Shown: positions 6,701 to 15,337 of the stretch, piece by piece
Layout of the letters: every line of letters begins with the position of its first letter
How positions within the stretch are numbered: position 1 is the stretch's first letter
Source of the DNA: Bacteroidales bacterium
Lineage (GTDB): Bacteria; Bacteroidota; Bacteroidia; Bacteroidales; UBA932
Direction: 5' to 3'
Assembly: GCA_017634595.1 (NCBI GenBank)
Contig: JAGBNC010000015.1
Span: forward strand, 62,001 to 126,000
Length of the DNA: 64,000 bases
Notes under the pieces: model-generated
Seen by the model: the letters and a program-made list of their open reading frames with translations, nothing else
Databases searched by the model: none
What the model was told of the DNA's origin: nothing
Translations under genes and position numbers: made by a program

Positions 6701-8242
6701 ATGAAAAGGATTAGGATATTCATCAGCAGTGTGCAGAGCGAGTTCGCACAGGAGCGGGCAATGTTAGGGCAGTATATCCGGCAGGATGCGCTGTTGGGGA
6801 AGTTCTTTGAGACTTTTCTGTTCAAGGATGTCCCGGCTAACGAGGCCTCGCCGCTGCAGGTGTACCTGAGCGAGGTGGAGATGAGTGATATCTACCTCGG
6901 CCTTTATGGCAACCGATATGGCTATGAGGATTCGGAGGGCGTGTCTCCTACGGAGCGGGAGTATGACCGTGCTGCAGAGTTGCATAAAACGCGTCTGATT
7001 TTCATCAAAAGCATCGATGAGGAGCACCGGCATCCGAAGGAGTCGGCCTTGATTCAAAAGGTGGAACGCGATATCGTGCGGAAGACGTTTGTGGATGCGG
7101 AGGGGCTGCGGACATCGGTGTATGCGTCGCTCGTGCGTTATCTGGAGGAGAAGGAGTATATCCGTTGGCAGCCATTTGATGCGGCGTTTGATACGAATGC
7201 GACGCTTGCAGATCTGGATGAAGACAAGATGCACGACTTCATTGTGACAGCTCGGAGGAAACGCGGATTCCCGCTTTCGGAGGATTCGTCGGCCGAGAAG
7301 TTGCTGACGCATCTGTCGCTGATGGATGAGCGGGGCCGAATTTCGAATTCGGCGGTGTTGCTGTTCGGCAAGAGGCCGCAACGTTTTTTCATTACCTCGG
7401 AGGTGAAGTGCGTGCAGTTTTTCGGGAATGTGGTGGAGAAACCGCTTCCGGCATATCAGATATGCCGTGGGACACTGTTTGAAATGATAGACCAGGCGAC
7501 GGCTTTTGTGATGGACCGTGTGGACCTGGCCGTAGGAACCCGGGCCGAGGGCAATACGGCTTCGGTGCCGACGAAATATGAGTTGCCACCGGATGCGGTG
7601 AAGGAGGCTATTGTGAATGCCGTGGCGCATAGGGATTATACCAGCAACGGGAGTGTGCAGGTAATGCTGTTCCGCAACAGGCTGGAGGTCTGGAACCCGG
7701 GGCAGTTGCCTTATGGCTTGACGGTAAATAAGCTGACTGTGCCGCACAAGTCGTTGCATGCGAATCCGCTGATTGCAGCTCCGTTGTTCTGGACCGGTTA
7801 TGTGGATAAGGTGGGAACAGGTACCGAGGACATAGTGAACCTGTGCAAGGCCGAAGGGCTGAAGACTCCGGAGTATCATCAGGAGGAGGATTTCAGGGTG
7901 ATGATTTGGCGGAGTGATCCAGGGGGGAATTCTGTAAAGAGTCAGCAAGTAGATAGTACAGCATTCACCAAGCAGTCACTAAGTAGGGACCAAGTAGGGA
8001 CTAGGCTGGGACTAAGCTGGGATCAAGCAGAAAAACTACTGTTGTGTACACTACAGGCTGCTCCAGCTGTTGAACTTAGACAGACGATGAAAATGACAAA
8101 TGCAACCAAATTCAAGAGGAACTATATTGATCCTCTCCTAGAGATGGGAGTGCTCGCGATGACTCAACCTGATTCACCTACGAGTCCTACACAGAAGTAT
8201 TATCTGACGGAGTTGGGGAAGGCTTTGCTGGAAAAAGAATAA
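6701..8242 (+). CDS. DUF4062 / GHKL ATP-binding (RecG-like) protein
   Basis: The 513-residue protein has an N-terminal DUF4062 domain (IFISSVQSEFAQER, residues about 4-110), a central part related to AlbA_2-associated proteins (NSAVLLFGKRPQRFF, about 215-230) and a HATPase_c_4 domain with the GHKL N-box-like motif EAIVNAVAHRDY (about 303-314) and GTGTEDI (about 371-377). A winged-helix segment closes it (KRNYIDPLLEMGVLAMT ... KYYLTELGKALL). Proteins of this type are usually in accessory or defence-rich regions; nucleotide-dependent regulation or DNA binding is inferred. Between the ATPase part and the winged helix is a linker encoded by 11-bp tandem repeats. Own promoter, single-gene unit. 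Confidence 0.75.
   Translation: MKRIRIFISSVQSEFAQERAMLGQYIRQDALLGKFFETFLFKDVPANEASPLQVYLSEVEMSDIYLGLYGNRYGYEDSEGVSPTEREYDRAAELHKTRLIFIKSIDEEHRHPKESALIQKVERDIVRKTFVDAEGLRTSVYASLVRYLEEKEYIRWQPFDAAFDTNATLADLDEDKMHDFIVTARRKRGFPLSEDSSAEKLLTHLSLMDERGRISNSAVLLFGKRPQRFFITSEVKCVQFFGNVVEKPLPAYQICRGTLFEMIDQATAFVMDRVDLAVGTRAEGNTASVPTKYELPPDAVKEAIVNAVAHRDYTSNGSVQVMLFRNRLEVWNPGQLPYGLTVNKLTVPHKSLHANPLIAAPLFWTGYVDKVGTGTEDIVNLCKAEGLKTPEYHQEEDFRVMIWRSDPGGNSVKSQQVDSTAFTKQSLSRDQVGTRLGLSWDQAEKLLLCTLQAAPAVELRQTMKMTNATKFKRNYIDPLLEMGVLAMTQPDSPTSPTQKYYLTELGKALLEKE
7981..8024 (+). repeat. 11-bp minisatellite inside the DUF4062 gene
   Basis: Four consecutive 11-mers of the type AAGTAGGGACT stand at 7981-7991, 7992-8002, 8003-8013 and 8014-8024 (last two with AGGCTGGGACT and AAGCTGGGATC). 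Gain or loss of one or two units would shift the frame and remove the winged helix. Confidence 0.75.
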
Positions 8243-8308
8243 AAAAAAGTGTCACAATCAGTGATACCTTGTTTCTTATTGATATATCAAATAACTTTAT
8301 AACATATT

Positions 8309-9568
8309 ATGTTTGAACGGAAAAGAATTTATCTGTGCCTGGCTCATATGAGCGAGGACGGGATGGAACAGAAGTACATCAAAGAGGCGTTTGATACAAA
8401 CTGGGTGGTGCCGCTGGGACCGAATGTGAACGGGTTCGAGAAGGACCTGGAGGAGTTCGTAGGTGAAGGTAAGCGCGTTGTGGCGTTGTCCTCAGGAACA
8501 GCGGCGGTGCATCTGGGGCTCCTCGCGGCGGGTGTGAAGCCGGGTGACGAGGTGCTGGTGCAGAGCTTTACCTTCTGCGCCTCGACGCACCCGATTACGT
8601 ACCTCGGTGCAACGCCGGTGATGATTGATTCAGAGCCGGATACATGGAATATGGACCCGGATTTGCTGGAAGAGGCCATCAAGGACCGCATTGCGAAGAC
8701 GGGAAAGAAGCCGGCGGCGATAGTGCCGGTGGCGCTTTATGGTATGCCGTACAAAGCTGACCGCATTATGGAAATTGCTAATCGTTACGGGATTCCGGTG
8801 GTTGAGGATGCTGCCGAGGGCTTCGGCTCGAAGTATAAGGGGCAGGTGCTGGGCACGTTCGGCAAGTACGGCGTGCTGAGCTTCAATGGCAACAAGATGA
8901 TCACGACCTCTGGCGGTGGTGCGCTGATTACGGCCAACGAGGACGAGTGGCGCGAGATAATGATGTATGCGACGCAGTATCGTGAGAGTTACCCGTACTA
9001 CCAGCACGAGAAGATTGGCTACAACTACCGTATGTCGAACATCTGCGCTGGTATTGGTCGCGGGCAGATGACGGTGGTTGAGGACCATCTGAAGCATCAT
9101 AAGCACGTACAGAAATTATACGAGGAATTGTTGGCCGATGTCCCCGGCCTCCACGTTCATAGTCAGCCTGCAGGTGGCGACTACGATTCGAACTACTGGC
9201 TCTGCACCATTACCATCGACCCGGAGGTGCGTATAAAAGGGCAGGAAAATGCCTATAAGACAATCGTTAAAGGCGCTGTTGGCGGTGCCGCCGGCGTGAT
9301 TCACATGGCTGATTCGGCAACGACGGACTGCCAGCCGAACGACAATGTCGAGGCTCTTCGTGTGCTGATGGACCAAGCTCAGATTGAGGCTCGCCCCGTG
9401 TGGAAGCCCATGCACAAACAACCCTGCTACAAAGGCGTCCCGGCATATGTGAACGGCGTTTCCGAGAGCCTGTTCAAGGTCGGCATGTGCCTCCCCGCTG
9501 GCCCGTATGTGAGTGATGATGATGTGCGGTTTATCGTCGAGACGATTAAGGGGGCGATTGTTAAGTGA
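8309..9568 (+). CDS. DegT/DnrJ/EryC1 family sugar aminotransferase
   Basis: A full-length 419-residue PLP-dependent aminotransferase of the type that makes 4-amino sugars from nucleotide 4-keto sugars. Landmarks are the substrate-side WVVPLGPNVNGFE, ALSSGTAAVHLGLLA (about 54-68), the cofactor-side VVEDAAEGFGSKYKG, the LSFNGNKMITTSGGG stretch with the Schiff-base Lys (about 196), and the YNYRMSNICAGIGRGQM motif. It is the first sugar gene of the region and probably serves surface glycan synthesis together with the cap genes downstream, although the accessory genes between separate them. The start at 8309 keeps the family-typical KRIYLCLAHMS beginning. Confidence 0.88.
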   Translation: MFERKRIYLCLAHMSEDGMEQKYIKEAFDTNWVVPLGPNVNGFEKDLEEFVGEGKRVVALSSGTAAVHLGLLAAGVKPGDEVLVQSFTFCASTHPITYLGATPVMIDSEPDTWNMDPDLLEEAIKDRIAKTGKKPAAIVPVALYGMPYKADRIMEIANRYGIPVVEDAAEGFGSKYKGQVLGTFGKYGVLSFNGNKMITTSGGGALITANEDEWREIMMYATQYRESYPYYQHEKIGYNYRMSNICAGIGRGQMTVVEDHLKHHKHVQKLYEELLADVPGLHVHSQPAGGDYDSNYWLCTITIDPEVRIKGQENAYKTIVKGAVGGAAGVIHMADSATTDCQPNDNVEALRVLMDQAQIEARPVWKPMHKQPCYKGVPAYVNGVSESLFKVGMCLPAGPYVSDDDVRFIVETIKGAIVK

Positions 9569-9696
9569 GGGATGGGCCTTCTTCTTATCCCTCTGCTTTA
9601 CTTCGTTCTGGGAAACTAAGCGTCTCCAGGCGCAACAGGAGTATGAGGAGATGCTTTATAGGGTCTAGACCTGATGTGGAATAATCTTCTTTGTCG

Positions 9697-9704
9697 TATA
9701 TTTG
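9697..9704 (+). promoter_or_regulatory. -7 box before the AT-rich gene pair
   Basis: TATATTTG lies 19 bases before the ATG at 9724. Its position rules out the ATG at 9691, which would lie upstream of the transcription start. A 10-bp palindrome GGTCTAGACC stands at 9662-9671 just before it. Confidence 0.6.
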
Positions 9705-9723
9705 TGATGCTCCTTGTCCTGCT

Positions 9724-10095
9724 ATGAGACGTATATTACTCCATCCAACCCATAGGAAGTTTGTCAGAATAATAAGAAACCGAGTGAATTCGGGACGTCC
9801 TATCATTCTTGCGAAAACAGACATTAAAGCTTTTCAAGATATTTGTCAAGGAACAATGACAATGTTGAAACGTCATCAAGGTATTTATCGAATCGTATTA
9901 ACGGCAGCCAATCGCCCCATAGAGGGAATAGAAAAAAATGAAAAGGTTTGTGTTCTCGGAAACAGTTTAGTAAACGCTATTGAGAAAGAGTTTTCAAAAG
10001 CTGAATGGCGACACCCATGGACAACTGTGTTAAGTGGGTATGTCGTGCCAATCCTTCAGAGGACTGTAAATAAGCGTCTTGCAAAGAGAAAGTGA
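9724..10095 (+). CDS. Unknown basic protein paired with the DUF2971 gene
   Basis: A 123-residue, Lys/Arg-rich protein (MRRILLHPTHRKFVRIIRNR ... ILQRTVNKRLAKRK) without membrane segment or signal. No family is recognised. Its stop overlaps the GTG start of the next gene (GTGA), so the two are translationally coupled, and both are AT-rich compared with their surroundings, which points to joint acquisition. In accessory regions such coupled pairs with DUF2971 proteins may be toxin/antitoxin or defence units, but that is inference. The start at 9724 is chosen from the promoter position. Confidence 0.5.
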   Translation: MRRILLHPTHRKFVRIIRNRVNSGRPIILAKTDIKAFQDICQGTMTMLKRHQGIYRIVLTAANRPIEGIEKNEKVCVLGNSLVNAIEKEFSKAEWRHPWTTVLSGYVVPILQRTVNKRLAKRK

Positions 10096-11597
10096 CCGGC
10101 AATAATGAACTGATAGCGAAGAAACTTGATATGAACAGATCAGAATTCGCCAAGATACTCAACTCTATAATTGTACCTCAAGGAACGCCTATTGAGGAGA
10201 TTAATAGTATGGTCCGTCCTATTTCCGAAGCAGTATTCCAAATGATGCCAAAGAGCCTGTACCGATACCGAGCATGCAACGACCGATCGATAGATGCATT
10301 TGAAAAGGACATCATCTATGCTGTGACAGCGGACAATTACAATGATCCTTATGACACGTTGGTTAAATGTGATATTGAAGGGATTAAGGCCTTTCTTCGG
10401 CAAGTATTCAGTGTCGAGACGCTAGCAAAATTGAAAACTTATATGGCGCATGGCAATTCAATGCCAGAAGAGATAGTTCATAGCAATCCGAATGTACAAT
10501 GGAATCAAATAAGGGACAAACTTCTCGAGATAGAAGATGTCTCAAACTTAGAGGGAAAGATAGATGAGATTCTGCTGCAGGTCTCAACGAGTATTGATAT
10601 ACTTCTTCCCATTATCTCAGAGTCGGCCAAGCGTTTCTCGACCTATGCCTGCTTCTGCGAGTCAGTAGATAATATGTTGATGTGGAGTCATTATGCAGAC
10701 TCGCACCGAGGATTCGCGTTGGAGTATGATTTTCGGCAGACGTTAAGTTCTCCCATTGAAAACACAATATTACTTCCTGTTGTATATTCGGAAGATCGCC
10801 TTGATGTATCGGCTTATATGATGTGGGCTTTTTTATGGGTTCACGGCAATCGCGTGAGTAATCCTGATACGATGGCTCATATCAAGGTCGCACTTAATAA
10901 ATCGATTTCTTGGGCTTATGAGAAAGAATGGCGTATGATAAATTCGTTGCCAAGAAATCCCTTTGACCAAACATCAACCGCGATTGAGTATAAACCAGTT
11001 GCCATTTATTACGGAAGTAAGATGCCTCTGGATGTAAAGATGCGTTTGCACGAGATTGCCAATTGCAAAGGCTTGCGTGAGTATTCAATGGCAGTAGACT
11101 ATTGCTCTCCAAAGTATGAGATGAAAGTTAGGCCATTTGAGGGTTTCCCTCTTTTGCAGAAGGACAAATTGACCAGAACGCTCAAAGGGGTTATCGACAA
11201 GAAAATGATGGATAATTTGACGGCGCAGGCTAAGGCTTCGCCACGGCTCCGCATAAACCTCGACCTTCGGAATTCGCCGGAGGATAAGTCCCAGCGGATG
11301 CTGAACGCGATTGAACCGGGGACTGTTATGCCGATACATCGGCACAGGTCTTCATCTGAAACAGTGGTATGCATTCGCGGACATTTCGAGGAGTATTTCT
11401 ACGATGACTCCGGTGCGCTTGTCGCAGTTGTTGATATGCGTCCTGGCGGTAATGTGCTTAATGTCCCTATAGGTCAGTGGCACAGCCTAAAGTCCCTTGA
11501 AAGCGGAACAATACTGTTCGAATGCAAGGACGGCCCTTATGAGCCACTGGGGGAGGAGGATGTGCTTACAGCACTTGGTGAGGAAAAATTTCAATAG
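10092..11597 (+). CDS. DUF2971 - WbuC cupin fusion protein
   Basis: A 501-residue protein of two unrelated parts. Residues about 50-345 match the DUF2971 pattern (LYRYRACND, DNYNDPYDT, ACFCESVDNMLMWSHYADSHRGFALEYD, WAYEKEWRMI). Residues about 365-495 are a complete WbuC-type cupin (GVIDKKMMDNLTAQAKASPRLRINLDLRNS ... IEPGTVMPIHRH ... VPIGQWHSLKSLESGTILFECKDGPYEP), a domain normally encoded as a separate gene in O-antigen and capsule clusters. Base composition changes at the joint near 11200 from AT-rich to the GC-richer style of the region. The GTG at 10092 overlaps the previous stop; ATG at 10131 is an alternative start. Confidence 0.7.
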   Translation: MTGNNELIAKKLDMNRSEFAKILNSIIVPQGTPIEEINSMVRPISEAVFQMMPKSLYRYRACNDRSIDAFEKDIIYAVTADNYNDPYDTLVKCDIEGIKAFLRQVFSVETLAKLKTYMAHGNSMPEEIVHSNPNVQWNQIRDKLLEIEDVSNLEGKIDEILLQVSTSIDILLPIISESAKRFSTYACFCESVDNMLMWSHYADSHRGFALEYDFRQTLSSPIENTILLPVVYSEDRLDVSAYMMWAFLWVHGNRVSNPDTMAHIKVALNKSISWAYEKEWRMINSLPRNPFDQTSTAIEYKPVAIYYGSKMPLDVKMRLHEIANCKGLREYSMAVDYCSPKYEMKVRPFEGFPLLQKDKLTRTLKGVIDKKMMDNLTAQAKASPRLRINLDLRNSPEDKSQRMLNAIEPGTVMPIHRHRSSSETVVCIRGHFEEYFYDDSGALVAVVDMRPGGNVLNVPIGQWHSLKSLESGTILFECKDGPYEPLGEEDVLTALGEEKFQ

Positions 11598-11660
11598 AAT
11601 AGCTCAATATTAAACTATTATTCGTATCTCTGCGGCACAAGGGTTTATTATTGAACTATT

Positions 11661-12011
11661 ATGGACGATGTATATATGCTGGCGGATGCCGTTATCCTTA
11701 GTAGGATAGGCGGTCACTTGAAAGCGGCTCGGCTGAGACAGAATATCACCCAGCAGAGTCTCGCGGATGCTGCCGGCGTGTCCCTTTCTTCTCTGAAGAA
11801 AATTGAGAAGGGAGAAATCGGCTCGTTTGATTCTTTCCTGCGGGTACTGCGAACTTTGGGTAAGCTTGACGTGCTTCAACCGCTGGTGGACGACGAGCAG
11901 CTGAGTCCGAGCGAATACTATCATCTCGTTCAATCCAATACGGCCAAGCACCAACGCCAGCGGGCGGTTGGAAGGCTTAATAATACAGATAAGGAGGAGT
12001 CGGGATGGTAG
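11661..12011 (+). CDS. hipB: HipB-like antitoxin / XRE regulator
   Basis: A 116-residue protein with a helix-turn-helix of the Cro/CI type (IGGHLKAARLRQNITQQSLADAAGVSLSSLKKIEKGEIGSFDSFLRVLRTLGKLDVLQPLV, residues about 14-75). In HipBA systems this protein binds operators and the HipA kinase and neutralises it. Its stop codon overlaps the ATG of the hipA remnant, the usual arrangement. Because the toxin is deleted, it now stands as an orphan repressor that may still bind its own promoter. Confidence 0.8.
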   Translation: MDDVYMLADAVILSRIGGHLKAARLRQNITQQSLADAAGVSLSSLKKIEKGEIGSFDSFLRVLRTLGKLDVLQPLVDDEQLSPSEYYHLVQSNTAKHQRQRAVGRLNNTDKEESGW

Positions 12012-12692
12012 ATGTCGCAAAAGTCAGTATGTTCGGCTTCCCCGTCGGCATCTTCAATTGGGATGACAGGTATGGAGTCGCCAGATTTGAATATGAGCCA
12101 AGTTTTGTCGGCCGTGGCTTGGAACCCTCGCCGCTGATGATGCCGGTTCGGGAAGGAAGGGTTTATGCTTTTGCCAATTTGGGGAGGGACACCTTTCAGG
12201 GGCTGCCTGGTATGTTGGCAGACTCTCTGTGGAATTGCACATTTTGATTACCGGCTCCACCGGGCTTATTCATACGAGCAAGCCTTCGATGTTATGCGGG
12301 CATTGCGATTGTCCTACTCGGAAGCCAGACAGATGTTTCGCCGGATGGTCTTCAATGTTGTGGTTCGCAATCAGGACGACCACACCAAGAATATCTCTTT
12401 CTTAATGGGAGAAGACGGAAAGTGGCATCTCTCGCCGGCTTACGATATGGGCTATGCCTATAATCCCGATGGTGGATGGACCGCCACGCATCAGATGTCG
12501 ATCAATGAGAAGTTCGACAATATCACCCGGGATGACTTGCTGACATTCGCTTCCCGGAACAACATCAAAGATGCCGCATCCATTGTTGATGAGGTTTGTC
12601 AGGCGGCTTCGCAGTGGGAGGACATAGCGAAAGATTGCGGTGTCCCCTCGGCCATGATTGATGCTATTATTCCCAATTATATTCTCTGGTGA
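12005..12692 (+). pseudogene. hipA: HipA kinase toxin with internal deletion
   Basis: The first part (12005 to about 12225) encodes a HipA N-terminal subdomain 1 (VSMFGFPVGIFNWDDRYGVARFEYE ... GRDTFQGLPGMLADSL) and then meets a stop at 12245-12247. From about 12230 a different frame continues as the HipA C-terminal lobe (IAHFDYRLHRAYSYEQAFDVMRALRLSYSEARQMFRRMVFNVVVRNQDDHTKNISFLM) to the TGA at 12690-12692. Intact HipA is roughly 400-440 residues; here about half is missing, including the ATP-binding loop, and the join is out of frame. The catalytic NQDDHTKN motif is still there but cannot be made with the N-terminal lobe. Non-functional toxin is the clear reading. Confidence 0.8.
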
Positions 12693-12737
12693 GCGGGGCC
12701 AACGACAGGAGATGTTTAATCTCCATGGTATAGTGTT

Positions 12738-13448
12738 ATGTGCGAACTTCATGCCTCCATATTAGCAGCCGCTGATCCTTCCCAGGTTGAGGGGCTAAGC
12801 CGGTTCTTCAAGACGGGGCCGGGGCAGTACGGAGAGGGGGATAAGTTCTTGGGTATCAAGGTGCCTGTGACGCGCTCGATCGTGAAGGTGTGCTGGAAGG
12901 CAACGGACTTCGAGGAGCTGGAGCGCTGCATCGGCAGCGAGTACCACGAGATGCGCCTCGCGGCCCTTCTTGCGCTGGTGGAGATCTTCTCGCACGCGAA
13001 GACGGATTCTCTGCGACGCGCCTGCATCGATTTCTACCTTTCCCACACCGACCGCATCAACAACTGGGACCTGGTGGACCTGAGTTGCTACCCGCTTCTG
13101 GGCGCGTGGTTGCTGGACAAGGACCGCGGCATCCTGTATGAACTTGCCCGCAGTGGCAAGACCATCTGGGAGCAGCGCATCGGCATCGTCTCCACCATGA
13201 CATTCATCCGGCACGGGCAGCTCACGGACACATTCGCCATTGCTGATATCCTCCTTCATCACCCGCACGACCTGATTCACAAAGCCGTCGGCTGGCTACT
13301 CCGCGAGGCCGGAAAACGCGACAAGAAGGCGCTGGAGGCGTATCTTTTGCCCCGTTACCGCCAGATGCCCCGCACCATGCTCCGCTATGCCATCGAAAAA
13401 TTCCCGGAGCCCGAGCGCCAGCGCTATATGAAAGGGCTCCTTAACTGA
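12738..13448 (+). CDS. AlkD-like DNA alkylation repair protein (copy 1)
   Basis: The 236-residue HEAT-like-repeat protein belongs to the DNA alkylation repair family (AlkD type), glycosylases that remove bulky or cationic alkylated bases. The family motifs INNWDLVDLSCYPLLG (about residue 111) and HPHDLIHKAVGWLLREAGKRDKKALEAYL (about 175-203) carry the Trp and Asp residues used at the lesion. A second, inverted paralogue at 18642-19421 frames the cap genes. The beginning MCELHASILAAADPSQ is short but matches the start of the other copy. A small hairpin GGAGAT-gttta-ATCTCC at 12708-12724 separates it from the hipA remnant. Confidence 0.85.
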   Translation: MCELHASILAAADPSQVEGLSRFFKTGPGQYGEGDKFLGIKVPVTRSIVKVCWKATDFEELERCIGSEYHEMRLAALLALVEIFSHAKTDSLRRACIDFYLSHTDRINNWDLVDLSCYPLLGAWLLDKDRGILYELARSGKTIWEQRIGIVSTMTFIRHGQLTDTFAIADILLHHPHDLIHKAVGWLLREAGKRDKKALEAYLLPRYRQMPRTMLRYAIEKFPEPERQRYMKGLLN

Positions 13449-13465
13449 TTCTGCGCATGCGCATC

Positions 13466-13557
13466 GTGCTCATACCGGTCCATCGACCTGTACCCACATG
13501 CGCGAAAAAGGCCGATTTTGACGATACCCTGCCATCTGCGTGGACCGGTATGAGCAC
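13466..13557. repeat. Palindromic intergenic element with 17-bp perfect arms
   Basis: GTGCTCATACCGGTCCA (13466-13482) is repeated in inverse orientation at 13541-13557, with a 58-bp interior. It lies between the ends of a plus gene and a minus gene. The stem could act as a bidirectional terminator but the long loop and missing U-tract speak for a small palindromic repeat element. Confidence 0.7.
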
Positions 13558-13589
13558 CCGGGGCATGGATGCGGTCGATGAGGCCCGTC

Positions 13590-14210
13590 CTACCGTATGA
13601 AATGCATCGGAGCCCAGGGCTCGTCGCCGCGGCCTGGGGCGGTGGTGCCGCCAGTGGCCTTGAGCAGGAAGGCCATGTTGTTCGCAAGTGCCCTCAGTGT
13701 CTGCATACCCTCGGTGTCCAGCGCGGCCTGGCCCGGTTCGCGGCCATATACGATGTTCCAGTACTGGGACGTGACGACGGGCATGTTCATCATCTGGAAG
13801 GGGAGGTTCAGCGTTTCAAAACTTGCCGTTGCGCCGCCCCTACGGCACACGGCGATGGCTGCAGCAGGCTTGCCTGCGATGGCCCCGCCGTTGGAGTAGA
13901 ACGCCCTCTGGATGATGGCGAGAAGGGCGCCGTTGGGCTGGCCGTAGTACACGGGCGAGCCGACAATCAGGGCGTCGCACGAGGCGAATTTCTCGCTGAT
14001 GCGGTTGCAGACATCGTCATCGAAGACACAGCGGCCGCCGGCCTTCGCCTTGCACTGATTGCAGGCAATGCATCCACGTACCGGTTTGTTGCCGATCCAC
14101 ACTATTTCACTTTCTATACCGTTTTTCTTCAGCTGCGCCGCTACTTCTCCCAGAGCGGTGGCGGTATTGCCATTCTGGCGCGGACTTCCGTTGATGAGTA
14201 ATACTTTCAT
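13590..14210 (-). CDS. Flavodoxin-family NAD(P)H-dependent FMN reductase
   Basis: A 206-residue flavodoxin-fold oxidoreductase. The FMN phosphate loop is LLINGSPRQNGNTATAL (residues 4-20), a Cys-rich segment GCIACNQCKAKAGGRC follows (about 46-61), and VGSPVYYGQPNGALLA (about 83-98) forms the second flavin loop. Such proteins reduce quinones, nitro compounds or iron chelates; the substrate cannot be read from sequence. It is transcribed away from capE, with the shared spacer 14211-14287 holding both promoters. Nothing ties it to sugar synthesis. Confidence 0.82.
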   Translation of the reverse strand: MKVLLINGSPRQNGNTATALGEVAAQLKKNGIESEIVWIGNKPVRGCIACNQCKAKAGGRCVFDDDVCNRISEKFASCDALIVGSPVYYGQPNGALLAIIQRAFYSNGGAIAGKPAAAIAVCRRGGATASFETLNLPFQMMNMPVVTSQYWNIVYGREPGQAALDTEGMQTLRALANNMAFLLKATGGTTAPGRGDEPWAPMHFIR

Positions 14211-14242
14211 AGTGCGAAGTTAATAATTTCCCCGAAAATGAC

Positions 14243-14250
14243 TAAATTTG
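14243..14250 (+). promoter_or_regulatory. -7 box of the cap cassette
   Basis: TAAATTTG fits the -7 consensus and lies 37 bases before the capE ATG. It is the only good plus-strand box in the spacer and probably drives capE-capF and perhaps the following genes. Confidence 0.5.
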
Positions 14251-14287
14251 TAGGATTTAACAACAATCGCAATAAAGAATTAACCAT

Positions 14288-15337
14288 ATGAGTGTTTTCA
14301 AAGACAAGACGCTGCTGATTACGGGCGGTACCGGCAGCTTCGGCAATGCGGTTCTGAACAGGTTCCTGCGTACCGACATAGGCGAGATCCGCATCTTCAG
14401 CCGCGACGAGAAGAAGCAGGACGACATGCGTCATGACTTCCAAGCTCGGATGCCGGAGGTGGCTGGCAAGATCAAGTTCTACATCGGCGACGTCCGCAAC
14501 CGCAGCACGCTGCATTATGCCATGCAAGGCGTTGATTATGTGTTCCATGCGGCGGCGCTGAAGCAGGTGCCCAGCTGCGAGTTCTTCCCGATGGAGGCAG
14601 TGAAGACCAATGTCATCGGCACTGACAACACGCTGGACGCGGCTATCGAGGCGGGCGTGAAGTGCGTCATCTGCCTCTCCACCGACAAGGCTGCGTATCC
14701 CATCAATGCTATGGGTATCACCAAGGCCATCGAGGAGAAGGTGGCGATTGCCAAATCAAGATACTCCGGCGAAACGAAGATCTGCTGCACCCGTTACGGC
14801 AACGTGATGTGCTCACGCGGAAGCGTCATCCCTCTGTGGATCGACCAGATCCGCAAGGGCAATCCTATCACGCTGACGGAGCCCAAGATGACGCGGTTCA
14901 TCATGAGCCTCGAAGAGGCAGTGGACCTTGTGCTCTTTGCCTTCGAGAACGGACAGAACGGCGATATCCTCGTGCAGAAGGCTCCAGCCTGCACCATAGG
15001 CACCCAGGCCGAGGCGGTGTGCGAGCTCTTCGGCGGCGATAAGTCTCAAATCAAGGTCATCGGCATCCGCCACGGCGAGAAGATGTACGAGACGCTGCTC
15101 ACCAAGGAAGAGGCGGCCAAAGCCGTGGACATGGGCAATTTCTACCGCGTGCCGGCAGACAACCGCGACCTCAACTACGACAAGTATTTCAAAGAGGGCG
15201 ACGCCAAGCGTGCCACAATCGACGAGTTCAACTCCGATAACACCCGCAGGCTCAACCTCGAAGAGACCAAGGCCAAGATTGCCTCGCTGGAATACATCCA
15301 GAATGAGCTCAACGGCGTGCCGAATATCGTGAAATAA
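14288..15337 (+). CDS. capE: UDP-GlcNAc 4,6-dehydratase/5-epimerase (CapE/FnlA/WbjB)
   Basis: The 349-residue short-chain dehydrogenase catalyses the first step from UDP-GlcNAc to UDP-N-acetyl-L-fucosamine. NAD-binding GGTGSFG is at residues 13-19, FSRDEKKQDDMRHDF at 38-52, the AALKQVPSCEFFPMEAVKTNV signature at 89-109 and the catalytic region LSTDKAAYPINAMGITKA at 127-144, where the usual Tyr-x-x-x-Lys is replaced by Met-Gly-Ile-Thr-Lys, as is normal in this subgroup. The stop overlaps the capF start by one base. Together with CapF and CapG it forms a complete route to the precursor of a capsule or O-antigen residue. Confidence 0.92.
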   Translation: MSVFKDKTLLITGGTGSFGNAVLNRFLRTDIGEIRIFSRDEKKQDDMRHDFQARMPEVAGKIKFYIGDVRNRSTLHYAMQGVDYVFHAAALKQVPSCEFFPMEAVKTNVIGTDNTLDAAIEAGVKCVICLSTDKAAYPINAMGITKAIEEKVAIAKSRYSGETKICCTRYGNVMCSRGSVIPLWIDQIRKGNPITLTEPKMTRFIMSLEEAVDLVLFAFENGQNGDILVQKAPACTIGTQAEAVCELFGGDKSQIKVIGIRHGEKMYETLLTKEEAAKAVDMGNFYRVPADNRDLNYDKYFKEGDAKRATIDEFNSDNTRRLNLEETKAKIASLEYIQNELNGVPNIVK

